This document shows positions 8,609 through 17,160 of a stretch of 64,000 bases of DNA, one piece after another. The position numbers were made by a program, and so were the translations under genes. Source of the DNA: Silvania confinis (GTDB taxonomy: Bacteria; Pseudomonadota; Gammaproteobacteria; Enterobacterales; Enterobacteriaceae); the NCBI RefSeq assembly GCF_025564085.1, contig NZ_JAMGZJ010000078.1:992001-1056000 (forward strand), in the 5' to 3' direction. The stretch's first letter is position 1. Each line of letters begins with the position of its first letter. The notes under the pieces are model-generated. The model was not told the DNA's origin. It saw only the letters and a program-made list of their open reading frames with translations, and searched no databases.

Positions 8609-9670
8609 ATGTCAGACAGACTAAAAATGAAGGAAATTGCGTCCCTGACAGGTTATTCCATCAGCACGGTTTCGCGGGTATTAAGCGGTAAATCGTACGT
8701 CAGCGATCGCGCACGCGAGGCCATTGTTCATCAGGCGCTGGAATTGGGTGTGCTGAATTCAATGGTAAGTGGACGCTTATTACTGAACCGGATTGCGGTA
8801 TTTGCGCCGGAAAGAACTTTTCAGGGACGGGGCGATATTTTTTACCTTGAAGTGACCAAGGGGATTTCCGAGGCCTGTGCATCGCATAGAGTGCGCATTA
8901 GCTATCACGGGCTGGAAGAACAACGCGCCGATCTGCAAAAGTTTCTGCAAAAAGCCGGTAATAAAGAGACTGATGCGATGATTCTTATTGGCATCGATGA
9001 TGTCACCATCTTAAAGCTTGCCAGCACGCTGAATAAACCCTGCGTGTTAATCAACTCTGTCGACCGCGAGATGGCGCTTGATGCCGTTTCGCCCGACCAT
9101 CACGCCATTGGCTTTACGGCGCTGCGGCATATTTTTGAAACCGGGCATCGACGTGTTTTGACGATCACCTGTTTACGGCGGCAAACCCTCTGTATGCGCC
9201 TTGAGGGTATCAAAGAGGCTTATCGTCTGTTCCATGTCCCGTTTGATCCACAGCGTGATGTATTGGTCACGGAAGGCTTCACGGCAGAAGAGGCAGAGCA
9301 TTCATTGGATGAGTGGCTTTCCGGCCACGATCGTGAATCCTGGCCGGACGTGATATTCACCAACAGCGTGGGGATGACCGGGGGCGTAATCGCTGTGCTG
9401 CAACGCCATGGGCTGACTGTTCCGGGTGATATCTCGATTATTACCACCGACGTCGCCTGGAATTTACAGAATCCGTCTACTCAGCCGATTACGGGGGTCA
9501 CGGTTCCCTGTCGGGACCTGGGTTTTGAAGCGGTTCATTTACTGCAGATGCGCCTGAGTCGACCGCAGGCCCCGGTTTATAATGTGCTGCTGCAAGGCAA
9601 GGTTATCGAACGTGGGACGGTGAGCAACGCCACACGGCATGCCGCCCGCAGCGAGCAAGGGCTGATTTAG
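8609..9670 (+). CDS. LacI/GalR-family transcriptional regulator of the oxidoreductase operon
   Basis: This 353-residue repressor-type protein has an N-terminal helix-turn-helix (MKEIASLTGYSISTVSRVLS, residues 7-26) and hinge helix. A periplasmic-binding-protein-like sensor domain runs to the end (TNSVGMTGGVIAVLQRHGL, then DISIITTDV). ATG 8609 is preceded by GAGG; a second ATG at 8627 is less likely. It is divergent from the four Gfo/Idh/MocA genes and the permease, which it very likely controls in response to a sugar ligand. The sensor has fewer classic sugar-binding motifs than GalR, so I do not guess the ligand. Confidence 0.88.
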   Translation: MSDRLKMKEIASLTGYSISTVSRVLSGKSYVSDRAREAIVHQALELGVLNSMVSGRLLLNRIAVFAPERTFQGRGDIFYLEVTKGISEACASHRVRISYHGLEEQRADLQKFLQKAGNKETDAMILIGIDDVTILKLASTLNKPCVLINSVDREMALDAVSPDHHAIGFTALRHIFETGHRRVLTITCLRRQTLCMRLEGIKEAYRLFHVPFDPQRDVLVTEGFTAEEAEHSLDEWLSGHDRESWPDVIFTNSVGMTGGVIAVLQRHGLTVPGDISIITTDVAWNLQNPSTQPITGVTVPCRDLGFEAVHLLQMRLSRPQAPVYNVLLQGKVIERGTVSNATRHAARSEQGLI

Positions 9671-9675
9671 TCCCA

Positions 9676-10062
9676 TCATTTACGGTACAGGCTCCCCTGG
9701 CCTTTTCTGGCGCGCTCCCACAACGTCTCATCGCTGATCGTGGTCTGTATGAGTTCTATCGGCACGCCGCTGTCGTTAATCACCGCCACAAAGTAATCAT
9801 CAATAGGCTCGTAAGGCCCGAGAATGACCTCTTCCCCGGCAATCGCTTCCGCCAGACTATCGACTTTAAAGGCCACATGCGGAACGGTCTTCAACAGGGG
9901 GTGTAACGGTGAGTCTTCTGTAAACTGATGCCACTGTACTCGAAATTTACCGGGGTTATCCAGGGTGTACATCCCCGCTTTTTCACTATAGGTAGCATGC
10001 TCCAGCTCCGTGTTAACGGGAATGCCAAAGTGATGAAAAGTATACTGAATGTTGTCTTTCAT
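9676..10062 (-). CDS. VOC (glyoxalase-like) superfamily protein
   Basis: This 128-residue single-domain protein has the vicinal-oxygen-chelate fold pattern: FHHFGIPV at the start, PHVAFKVDSLAEAI in the middle and VPIELIQ near the end. These positions usually supply metal ligands (His, Glu). The members' reactions vary (glyoxalase, dioxygenase, lyase, or binding only). It is convergent with the LacI-type gene, 5 bp away, and stands alone; no operon partner suggests its role. Confidence 0.7.
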   Translation of the reverse strand: MKDNIQYTFHHFGIPVNTELEHATYSEKAGMYTLDNPGKFRVQWHQFTEDSPLHPLLKTVPHVAFKVDSLAEAIAGEEVILGPYEPIDDYFVAVINDSGVPIELIQTTISDETLWERARKGQGSLYRK

Positions 10063-10082
10063 TGAATTTCCTACAATACCGC

Positions 10083-10362
10083 CTAACGTTGGGTAAATGA
10101 TTGCTGCGGTACGCTCGCGCTGACGTTAGGTTTGCATAACAGGATCCTGATAAGCTCCGTAAAGGGAACGGGCTTATAGAAGTAGTAGCCCTGCAAAAAG
10201 GTTATGTTATTGCGGTTAAGATAGTCGAGCTGTTCCTGTGTTTCCACTCCTTCGGCCACTATGCTTATCGAGAGTTTGCGCGCCAGCTCCAGTACCGAAT
10301 CCAGGATCAGCGTCGAGTCCTCATGGGCATTAACCCGGCCAACGAAACTCTGGTCAATCGGA
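10083..10362 (-). pseudogene. C-terminal remnant of an EAL-domain c-di-GMP phosphodiesterase
   Basis: Read leftward from about 10362, the frame ending at the stop at 10083-10085 gives a typical EAL-domain C-terminus. It includes PIDQSFVGRV, then SIVAEGVETQEQL, then FLQGYYFYKPVP. These are the late EAL motifs, including the Glu of VAEGVET that helps position the active site. The match begins directly at the stop codon of the fimbrial adhesin gene. No start codon or N-terminal part is present, and this frame differs from the adhesin frame. About two thirds of the domain is missing. EAL genes often follow chaperone-usher operons (mrkJ is an example), so this looks like a linked regulator lost by deletion. 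Confidence 0.8.
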
Positions 10363-11445
10363 TTAGTTATAGATCAAACTGAAGGTGGCCAGACTGTCGG
10401 CTTGCCCGGCGGTGACCTGCGGAGCCGTTCGAACATACTGCGCGTCATAGTTAAGGCTGAACTGCGTCTGGTTCGCGCTGTTGGTAAAGGCTTCTACTGC
10501 TGTGCTGTTCAGCGGGACAGGTCGCCCCTGAGCGGCACCATAACTGTCGCCGTAAAGGATACGAATGCCTGCGCCCGTGGCGGCACCTTCCTGCTGGCTT
10601 AGCGTCAGGACATCATTGTTGGCCCCGTCTTTTTCAGTCGGACCAAAAAAGCCTATCTTCACGGCGTTCACTTGTGATGACTCGCAGATAAGCGGGATCG
10701 TAAAACGGTGCTTTTCCCCCTCAATGCCGTTATTAAGATCGCTGACGCTACTCTGGCCCATATTGACGCTAATGTTGTTGTCAGAAATGTAGCAACTGGA
10801 CTTGTGTACTTTCAGGTCTGTTGCCGCCACCTCTACGTTGACGCCGGCCTCCGAGATAACGCTGCCGTTGGCATCTTCCAGGATCAGTTTCCCCGCCCTG
10901 ATTTGCCCACTGTTGGGTTGTTCATAGACAATTTCCTGCGCGGTTTTATAGAACACCACGAAGAATTGGGTGGCCATTTGCGAGGGATCGCTGGTGCTAC
11001 ATACCGCGACGTTGTCATCTCCCGCCGCGATGTAGTGGACGGGCTGACCCGCACAGTGCGTGGTTTCCCGCACGCCAACGGCAAAACCCACGCCAGGAAT
11101 ATCCGGGACCTCATAGACGGATGCCGGTGCGCCCGTGCCGTTAGGCGCGACGCCGCTCACGCCCGAGACGGTTAATCCGTTATCCGCCACAAAACGCATT
11201 GTCACCGGGCCGGTGCCTTCGGCACAGTTATAGAACGAGCGATTCTCCTGGCCCAGAATCGCGCCCGACAGCATCGAACCGGGGGGCAGAGTGGGATAAT
11301 CGGTAATCGAGTAATTCTGGAAGTTAATCACCGCATCGCCCATCGTTGGGGGGCACGTCTGTCCTGCCATCGCCAGTGACGAGTAAGACGTAAAACAGCT
11401 CACTACCACAGCCAATAGCCAGAAGATACCTGAACGTTTTTTCAC
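10363..11445 (-). CDS. Fimbrial tip adhesin (two-domain, chaperone-usher pathway)
   Basis: This secreted protein has about 360 residues with an N-terminal signal peptide (FWLLAVVVSCF, cleavage near SLAMA/G). A Cys-containing binding domain and a C-terminal pilin domain follow, ending in the donor-strand-like TFSLIYN. The start is uncertain. GTG 11445 has AGAGAG just upstream and gives a clean signal peptide. An ATG at 11469 overlaps the usher gene by 10 bp and has no clear ribosome site. It is the last gene of the subunit-chaperone-usher-adhesin operon, the usual place for the tip adhesin. The receptor is unknown. Confidence 0.8.
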   Translation of the reverse strand: MKKRSGIFWLLAVVVSCFTSYSSLAMAGQTCPPTMGDAVINFQNYSITDYPTLPPGSMLSGAILGQENRSFYNCAEGTGPVTMRFVADNGLTVSGVSGVAPNGTGAPASVYEVPDIPGVGFAVGVRETTHCAGQPVHYIAAGDDNVAVCSTSDPSQMATQFFVVFYKTAQEIVYEQPNSGQIRAGKLILEDANGSVISEAGVNVEVAATDLKVHKSSCYISDNNISVNMGQSSVSDLNNGIEGEKHRFTIPLICESSQVNAVKIGFFGPTEKDGANNDVLTLSQQEGAATGAGIRILYGDSYGAAQGRPVPLNSTAVEAFTNSANQTQFSLNYDAQYVRTAPQVTAGQADSLATFSLIYN

Positions 11446-11459
11446 ATTTCTCTCTTTTG

Positions 11460-13961
11460 TTAGTCGCATGTTGCAGCCAGCTGTCGGACCGGACTGAACG
11501 CCGTTGCTGCCGGTAAGGTGAGGGGAGTCGAACAGCGCATTGTCTGGCCCTGCTGGTGCCAGTTGGCATGGAGCGTTCCGTGAAGCGGCACGCCGCTGAG
11601 ATAAACCTGCCCGCCGTCACCCACGATACCGATGCTGGATTTTGCCTCTTCATTTCCTGATACAAAGGCGTTGGCGCCAAACGGCAGGGGGCGACCATGC
11701 CAGGTGAGCGTAATAAGGGTTCTTACCCCGACATGGGTGTGATAGTTCGCCAACACCACCGCACCGCTGGTGGGCACGACCGTCTGACTGTTTTGTTCAA
11801 GATCCACCTCATCCATCAGGGTCTCGGTATCCAGGGAGAGCGTATTTTTGTGATACGCCGACAAGGTTGGCATCACGGCGTAGCCGCGGGAATCCGTATG
11901 AACATGGGTTGCCCCTTCAATCTGCACATCCGACGCGCCTTCCGCGCGGATCAGACCGAGGGTGTCGCCGAGACTTTGACTCAGCGTCACCCCGTACTGC
12001 GTCGCCACCACGCCACCGGCAGCACCGTAGTTGAGACGGTTGTTATCGCGATCGTGGCTATAGCCGATGTTGGCGCTGCCCGATCCGCCGTGCCAGGCCA
12101 GCGCCAGGTTGCTGTTTGCGCTACGCGCTTGATTATCAAAACCTTGCTGAAGGTTGTAGCTCAGCTGATTATCTGCAAGCGCCGTTCCGTACAGCGAGAC
12201 CTGTTGCGTGGTGTGGCCATCAAGATTGTTAACCAGACTGTAGCTGGTGGTGCCGCCGGGTAACCAGCGGCTCAGCGGTACGCTGACGCTCAGGTTGACC
12301 GAGCGTTCATTGTCACTGTCATTATCACTAGAGCGCGTCAGGTAGTATCCCAGGCTCCAGGATATGCCTTTGTAGTTGGCGTAATAGCCCAGATGAACGG
12401 TCTGGTCCACGGCTGACGAGTTCCAGTAATTCTGCCGATAGAACGAAGCGCTGACGTTACCCCATGCGCCAAAATTCTGCGTCAGACTGAGCGTGGTCCG
12501 GTTACGCCGGTTTTCAACATGACTGTCGGGATCCCGATAATCATTCGCTTCACTAAAACTGTAAAAATCGCGGGTGGTGTAGTGATTACTCGACAGATCA
12601 AACGACGTATCTGTGGTGGCAAAATTTTTATGATACTGGGCGCGGAGCTGCTGACCCTGGGCTTGTTGATTGTTCGGGAGCTGGGCGCGAGCCGCAAGGG
12701 TATCGACGCCCAACGCACCCAGTTGGCCGAAATCCTTGCCAATGCCGAGCGCCAGCGCCTGATAATGGTTAGATAACTCCGCGCCGCCATACAGCGTGAG
12801 GCTGGCGGGCAATCCATAGAATGCAGAGGCCTGGATAAAGTTCGGAGTATCACCTTCGGCATCCGGGCTGGTGTATTTCCCGGCGCTGGCGCTGAATTTC
12901 AGCCGTCCCTCACGCAACATGAAGGGCACTGCGGACCAGGGTTGGGTGAATTTGCGCTCACTGCCGTCACTTTCGCGCACCGTGACTTCAAGATCGCCAC
13001 TCTGGGCGGTAGGAAACAGGTCATTGATGACAAACGCACCGGGGGCAACATAGGTTTCATAAATAATGTAGCCGTGCTGACGAACGCTGACGCGGGCGTT
13101 GCTGTGTGCGACGCCGCGTATCGTGGGCGCAAAGCCGCGTTCGCTGTCGGGAAGCATATTTTCATCAGAGGCAAGCTGGATCCCCGTGAACTGGAAACTG
13201 TCAAACACCTCACCAGAGGTATAGCCGTCACCCAGCGTCAGCTCGCTTTTCCACGTTTTAATCGCACGCTTGATCGAGGTACCCTGCGTCTGCCAGTGCT
13301 GACCGGAGCCGAACTCAAACGACGACGCGTTGCGTAATCGCCACGCTCCGAGGTTAAAACCCGATCGGAGATTGAGATAATTGTCGTCGTTATGAAGATG
13401 GTTGCCGTTGGTTGCCGATCCCGTCAGGTTGTAATCAACAAAGGCGGCGGGGATGCCTTCATCCCACTGTTCGGGCGGAATATAGCCCCGACTTTTTTGC
13501 CGCATGGCCGCCTGTGGGATGCTGAAGTCCAGACGATTATTCGTGAAATCAAATTTTACCGACGCATCCGGGATAAATTTGCCCGGCTCGGAAAAGGTAT
13601 CCCCTTCATGCAGTGCCGCAAATGCCGGAAAGGCCTCGGTATTAATACCTAAAGTGGCCAGATAACCGACATCCAGCAGCGGCACCAGCTGGTCATCCCG
13701 CTGGATAAAGTCCAACTCACGGCTGTCGACCTGCGTCTGATTAACGAAAACCAGCACCTTATAGCGACCGGGTTTTTGTCCGCCTTGCCGGGAAAACCAA
13801 CTCAGGTCACTGGCTTGCTGCTGCCCGGAGGTGATCTCTAAGGCGTGCGGATCGAAATAATCGTCGGCCCGCGCGTGGCGCACGCTGCAGATGAGCGTCA
13901 GTGTCCCGGTCAGGATAACCAGCGGGAACCGGGCAAAGTGACGCGGGAAGAGGGGATTCAT
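11460..13961 (-). CDS. Fimbrial outer-membrane usher protein (FimD family)
   Basis: This 833-residue protein has a signal peptide, then the periplasmic N-terminal domain that receives chaperone-subunit complexes (residues about 35-160). A long beta-barrel with the RGFAPTIRGVA and VAPGAFVINDLFPT usher motifs follows, then C-terminal domains ending in a Cys-containing segment (MRCSTPLTLP). Length is normal for the family. It lies 43 bp after the chaperone gene and extends to the adhesin start. It assembles and exports the fimbria across the outer membrane. Confidence 0.95.
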   Translation of the reverse strand: MNPLFPRHFARFPLVILTGTLTLICSVRHARADDYFDPHALEITSGQQQASDLSWFSRQGGQKPGRYKVLVFVNQTQVDSRELDFIQRDDQLVPLLDVGYLATLGINTEAFPAFAALHEGDTFSEPGKFIPDASVKFDFTNNRLDFSIPQAAMRQKSRGYIPPEQWDEGIPAAFVDYNLTGSATNGNHLHNDDNYLNLRSGFNLGAWRLRNASSFEFGSGQHWQTQGTSIKRAIKTWKSELTLGDGYTSGEVFDSFQFTGIQLASDENMLPDSERGFAPTIRGVAHSNARVSVRQHGYIIYETYVAPGAFVINDLFPTAQSGDLEVTVRESDGSERKFTQPWSAVPFMLREGRLKFSASAGKYTSPDAEGDTPNFIQASAFYGLPASLTLYGGAELSNHYQALALGIGKDFGQLGALGVDTLAARAQLPNNQQAQGQQLRAQYHKNFATTDTSFDLSSNHYTTRDFYSFSEANDYRDPDSHVENRRNRTTLSLTQNFGAWGNVSASFYRQNYWNSSAVDQTVHLGYYANYKGISWSLGYYLTRSSDNDSDNERSVNLSVSVPLSRWLPGGTTSYSLVNNLDGHTTQQVSLYGTALADNQLSYNLQQGFDNQARSANSNLALAWHGGSGSANIGYSHDRDNNRLNYGAAGGVVATQYGVTLSQSLGDTLGLIRAEGASDVQIEGATHVHTDSRGYAVMPTLSAYHKNTLSLDTETLMDEVDLEQNSQTVVPTSGAVVLANYHTHVGVRTLITLTWHGRPLPFGANAFVSGNEEAKSSIGIVGDGGQVYLSGVPLHGTLHANWHQQGQTMRCSTPLTLPAATAFSPVRQLAATCD

Positions 13962-14004
13962 AAGTTGTTGAAACGCGCAGAGATGTCACTCACGAAGCGA
14001 CCAT

Positions 14005-14673
14005 TCAGGACTGGGTGGCCAGACGCGTCAGCCCACCAAAATCGTTGATAGCTTGCCAGCTCACGGGGCCCGCACAGGGGACACTCCAGTGATGATCGGC
14101 GAGCGGATCGACCATGCCGGGTTCGTTTAACTCACGAGTCCCAACCTTGATGCGATAAAAGGAGACAAACCACGGCGAGGGATTGTGGACGGTCAGCGTG
14201 TTGCCGCTGCAGGTAAATGTCAGCTGCTGGTATGCCAGTGCGGGGTTGCCTGTTAAACCTTTCGGACGATAGAAGATCTTAAATTTAGACTTCACGTTGA
14301 TCTGCAGTTTATTGCTGTTGGCTTTTGGGGTCGGCGCGATGTTCTTGACGCTGAGCCAAAAAACGGACTCGTGGTCGGCAGGCAAGGGGGTGCCCAGATA
14401 ACTTATTCGCAGCGTATTTTTTTGTTCTGCATCGAGGCGAAATAATGTTGGCGTCACCACGAACGGCGGCGTGGGTTTATTATCACCATTGAAGTTTTCC
14501 ACCCATGACTGAATTAAATAAGGTGTGTCTTTCTCCATATTGGTAATAGAGAAAGCCACCTCGCGCTGGCCTTGCGGATATACGACGCGGGTTCCTCCCA
14601 TGACGACGCCAGCGTGCGCTGAAAGGGTATAGCTCAGTGATAAAAACAGCGTCGCGATTATTTTGTTGTTCAT
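14005..14673 (-). CDS. Fimbrial periplasmic chaperone (FimC/PapD family)
   Basis: This 222-residue protein has a signal peptide ending near SAHA/G. Two immunoglobulin-like domains follow. Family motifs include GTRVVYPQGQREVAFSITN (G1-type strand with the Arg that anchors subunit C-termini) and QNFSL-equivalent VFWLSVKNIAP. Lys in KFKIFYRP is the second anchoring residue. It folds and caps pilin subunits in the periplasm before delivery to the usher encoded next. It lies 51 bp downstream of the major subunit gene. Confidence 0.93.
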   Translation of the reverse strand: MNNKIIATLFLSLSYTLSAHAGVVMGGTRVVYPQGQREVAFSITNMEKDTPYLIQSWVENFNGDNKPTPPFVVTPTLFRLDAEQKNTLRISYLGTPLPADHESVFWLSVKNIAPTPKANSNKLQINVKSKFKIFYRPKGLTGNPALAYQQLTFTCSGNTLTVHNPSPWFVSFYRIKVGTRELNEPGMVDPLADHHWSVPCAGPVSWQAINDFGGLTRLATQS

Positions 14674-14724
14674 GTTGTTCCCCGAGAGGTTAATAAGCAG
14701 AGCTCCCCCTGCTTATTTAACCGA

Positions 14725-15342
14725 TCAGTTATATACCATCAGGAAGTTCGCATCGGCATCGGCTTCACCGGTCGTTACCGTGTCGGCGGTGGCGTTATAG
14801 TTGGCGTAAAAATCGAGGGTTTTGGAATCTTCACCTTCAGCGAGATCGACGCGTTTAGAGATATCGCCGATCTTGATCTGCGTATTGCGATCGCTTTCGT
14901 ACAGTTTTACGGCCACTCCGGTAGCGGTATTTCCGTCACTGTCGACTGCTGAATTGAGGCCCAGCAACGCGTTGTCCGTCGCGTCTTTGGTGCCATCAAA
15001 CAGCACGGCAACGGATTTCACCGAGTCCGGGCAACCCTCAACGGAAATGTGGAAGGGGGTGCGCGTGGTCTCTTTTTGCGTGGCAAAGTACGAGGCAGCC
15101 CATGTACCGAGTTCCACAGTCTGGCCCGCAGTATCAGCGCTGACATTACACGACGCGTCAGTAATTTTGCCGGTGAAATGCACCACGCCGCCCGTACCCT
15201 GGGTGCCTGCATCGTTGCCCGGATTGGTGTTGATATCGTTATCGCTATTCCCTGATGGAAGCGCAGCCAGCGTATTCGCACTGACCATCATCAGCGTACA
15301 TACGGTCATTGCCAGAATACTTTTCTTATTGATCATGCTCAC
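14725..15342 (-). CDS. Major fimbrial subunit (type 1-like pilin)
   Basis: This 205-residue exported pilin has a signal peptide ending near NTLA/A. Two Cys occur (DASC, VEGC), spaced as in type 1 pilins for the conserved disulfide. GKITDASCNV is the usual pilin start motif, and the C-terminal beta strand ends in ANFLMVYN. A glycine/asparagine-rich N-terminal stretch (GNSDNDINTNPGNDAG) precedes the pilin domain. It is the first gene of the leftward fimbrial operon and would form the fimbrial shaft. The type (1, 3 or other) cannot be settled from sequence alone. Confidence 0.9.
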   Translation of the reverse strand: MSMINKKSILAMTVCTLMMVSANTLAALPSGNSDNDINTNPGNDAGTQGTGGVVHFTGKITDASCNVSADTAGQTVELGTWAASYFATQKETTRTPFHISVEGCPDSVKSVAVLFDGTKDATDNALLGLNSAVDSDGNTATGVAVKLYESDRNTQIKIGDISKRVDLAEGEDSKTLDFYANYNATADTVTTGEADADANFLMVYN

Positions 15343-15663
15343 TCATCCTATTTTACTTAACACATCCATCTTGATAAATTCTCAGCGGTTTTTGTCTTGT
15401 ATTCGCCGTGAATAAGAAACAGCGGAATGCTAACAAACAACGTACAGCGGCTTTATCGAAAAGAGATTTAAAAATAAATTATGGTGGGTGAGATAGCGGG
15501 AATAAGCATTGGCCGCCCCAATAATGAGTACTGATATACACAGGCTATGATTAGTCTTATACTTCAGGGACATACGCATCCTGTATGATCAGGATGTACC
15601 TGCAAGCCGTATCATTCGGGAGAACAGACCATTTTCACTGCATCCCTGATTCAAAATATCCGC
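15343..15663. other. Intergenic region upstream of the fimbrial operon
   Basis: This 321-bp AT-rich stretch lies between two divergent starts. It must hold the fimbrial promoter. I see no invertible element (no flanking inverted repeats) and no recombinase gene, so I find no support for fim-type phase switching. Confidence 0.5.
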
Positions 15664-16068
15664 ATGGAAAAATCGCTGATCGCCTCCGTGTGTTTCGTCA
15701 TGAGCAGCCTGTTTACTGGCGAAACGTATGCGGTCACCCAATACACGCTGGACTGTCCCGGAAGGGACAACATTGTGCTGGAACGAGCGCCTTATAAACT
15801 GAACACCATTGGATGGGATGATAAATTTTTCGTCGGCAGTGGTGACAAAAAGCTGAAGCTAATCAGCAATGCTTCTCTCCATATGATGACCTTTACCAAC
15901 GGAGATCGTCTTATCTATGAGGATGATTTCGCAAACGTTTATATGATTTATGCGGATACCAGTAAGATTCACACCTGCCTGGTACAGTCGTCCGAATCCA
16001 TCGATCCGCAAGCGCTGCCACATGTAAGATGGAAGTCCGAAAGTAAGGCTTCTGACTCCGAGAGCTGA
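15664..16068 (+). CDS. Small exported protein of unknown function
   Basis: The 134-residue product has a likely signal peptide (SLIASVCFVMSSLFTG, cleavage near TYA/V). The mature protein carries two Cys (LDCPGR and IHTCLV) that could form a disulfide in the periplasm. I do not recognise a family. A ribosome site upstream is weak. It is divergent from the fimbrial operon and precedes the HipB-like gene, with no clear functional link to either. It could be a small fimbria-associated or stress protein. Confidence 0.6.
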   Translation: MEKSLIASVCFVMSSLFTGETYAVTQYTLDCPGRDNIVLERAPYKLNTIGWDDKFFVGSGDKKLKLISNASLHMMTFTNGDRLIYEDDFANVYMIYADTSKIHTCLVQSSESIDPQALPHVRWKSESKASDSES

Positions 16069-16105
16069 CATCCTCATCATTTCGCAGGACGCGCGTTTCT
16101 TTTTT

Positions 16106-16205
16106 ACAGCTCAAAGGCTGCTCCCATCATTAAACAGTCTTTAAGCTGTATTATTGATTTAACAGCTTTTAGGGTGTATTGTTAATAAAACAGCTTAAAG
16201 GGTGT
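16106..16205 (+). promoter_or_regulatory. Four operator-like inverted repeats with exact 28-bp spacing
   Basis: Four 16-bp sites of the form ACAGY-N6-GSTGY start at 16106, 16134, 16162 and 16190. They read ACAGCTCAAAGGCTGC, ACAGTCTTTAAGCTGT, ACAGCTTTTAGGGTGT and ACAGCTTAAAGGGTGT. Each start is 28 bp from the next. They lie directly upstream of the HipB-like gene. In E. coli the hipBA promoter also carries four HipB operators, so autoregulation is the likely role. Confidence 0.75.
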
Positions 16206-16231
16206 ACAAGACCCAACTCTGCGGCCAACTT

Positions 16232-16531
16232 ATGATGAACAGTGTTTACCCGGTTAAGACGCTCTCCCAGCTGCGCCCCTTGCTCCTGGGTTTTCGCAAA
16301 GCAAATGGGCTGACGCAGAAAGACGTGTCAGAAAGGTTAGGGGTAACGCAACAGACTTATGCACGCCTGGAAGCCAACCCTGCCAGTGCAAGTATTGAAC
16401 GCCTGTTCAAAGTGTTTACCGTACTGGGCGTGGAGATCAACCTCTCCTCAGGGACCGTCTCAACAGAAATAAAGCCGACGCAAGAAACCGATAAATTATC
16501 AAATTCGCCTGCCAGACGGGAGAAATGGTAA
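16232..16531 (+). CDS. HipB-like XRE-family regulator (orphan antitoxin)
   Basis: The product has 99 residues from ATG 16232 (a second ATG is at 16235). The helix-turn-helix is NGLTQKDVSERLGVTQQTYARLE, followed by a dimerisation strand (VLGVEINLS) and a disordered tail ending in Trp. The N-terminal layout, the beta strand and the terminal Trp resemble HipB, the antitoxin and repressor of HipA. No hipA follows. Instead an 11-codon ORF (16536-16571) with a GGGAG ribosome site ends in TGA. It is preceded by four operator-like repeats. I infer a hipBA locus that has lost its toxin. Confidence 0.78.
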   Translation: MMNSVYPVKTLSQLRPLLLGFRKANGLTQKDVSERLGVTQQTYARLEANPASASIERLFKVFTVLGVEINLSSGTVSTEIKPTQETDKLSNSPARREKW

Positions 16532-16715
16532 CGCTATGAGCCGCAGACAACAGCGTTTAGCAAAAGAGTGAAGGGGGGATTCTTTACCCGCAACAACTTG
16601 CAGAAAGTGTATTTGAGGGAATGAGGCAGCAATGCAGGCGTCTGACTGAGACACAGTGAGGCATTCTTCTCATGCCGGCACATTTTGGCTGCAACATACA
16701 CCGGGAACTGCTATG

Positions 16716-16731
16716 CTGTATATAATTACAG
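16716..16731 (+). promoter_or_regulatory. LexA (SOS) box upstream of yebG
   Basis: CTGT-N8-ACAG (CTGTATATAATTACAG) lies 15 bp before the yebG start codon. It matches the enterobacterial LexA consensus closely, and yebG is a known SOS gene in E. coli. Confidence 0.9.
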
Positions 16732-16746
16732 TATAAGGGGCGCGTC

Positions 16747-17064
16747 ATGGCTGTTGAAATAAAATTTGTTGTCGTAAGAAAAGGTGAAGAGAAAATGACA
16801 TTTGCCAGTAAGAAAGAGGCTGACGCGTACGACAAACTGCTCGACATGGCAGATGCGTTCACCGACTGGCTGTTGCATAGCGGAATGGAGATGGATGAAA
16901 CGCAGGCCGAGAATCTTGGGCTGTATCTCGCCGAGCAGAAAGAGACCGTGCAGCATATTCTGCGTACCAGCAAGCTTCCCGATCTCAATGTCGCAGCTGC
17001 AGCAGATAAAATAGAGTCAGATGCCGACGGCAGTAAAAAAATCAGAGCCGTTGACGCTGCCTGA
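16747..17064 (+). CDS. yebG: SOS-inducible protein YebG
   Basis: This 105-residue protein matches YebG: MAVEIKFVVVRKGEEKMTF and SKKEADAYDKLLDMAD at the N-terminus, and LYLAEQKETV in the middle. E. coli YebG is 96 residues; the C-terminal tail is longer here. It is a small cytoplasmic DNA-damage-induced protein of unclear molecular role. The LexA box directly upstream supports SOS control. A rho-independent terminator follows at 17095-17126, so it is a single-gene unit. Confidence 0.93.
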   Translation: MAVEIKFVVVRKGEEKMTFASKKEADAYDKLLDMADAFTDWLLHSGMEMDETQAENLGLYLAEQKETVQHILRTSKLPDLNVAAAADKIESDADGSKKIRAVDAA

Positions 17065-17094
17065 TTGCCAGCACACATCATTACTGAACCTGAC

Positions 17095-17126
17095 GCCGCG
17101 AGTGGGAAACTGCTCGCGGCTTTTTT
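17095..17126 (+). terminator. Rho-independent terminator of yebG
   Basis: GCCGCGAG (17095-17102) pairs with CTCGCGGC (17113-17120), with a 10-nt loop and six T directly after. Confidence 0.92.
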
Positions 17127-17160
17127 CAGTTCTTAAGAAAAATCACATAAGGGGCTCTAC

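Noticed and set aside
15343..15663. Possible phase-variable (invertible) fimbrial promoter
   Set aside because: I see no flanking inverted repeats and no fimB/fimE-like recombinase gene nearby.
16106..16205. The 28-bp periodic repeats as a CRISPR array or iteron origin
   Set aside because: The repeats are 16-bp inverted sites with AT-rich spacers of 12 bp, no cas or rep gene is near, and a DNA-binding regulator follows directly.
16584..17081. Minus-strand open frame across yebG
   Set aside because: It overlaps the well-supported yebG gene with its LexA box and terminator; the product is Ser/Cys-rich noise.
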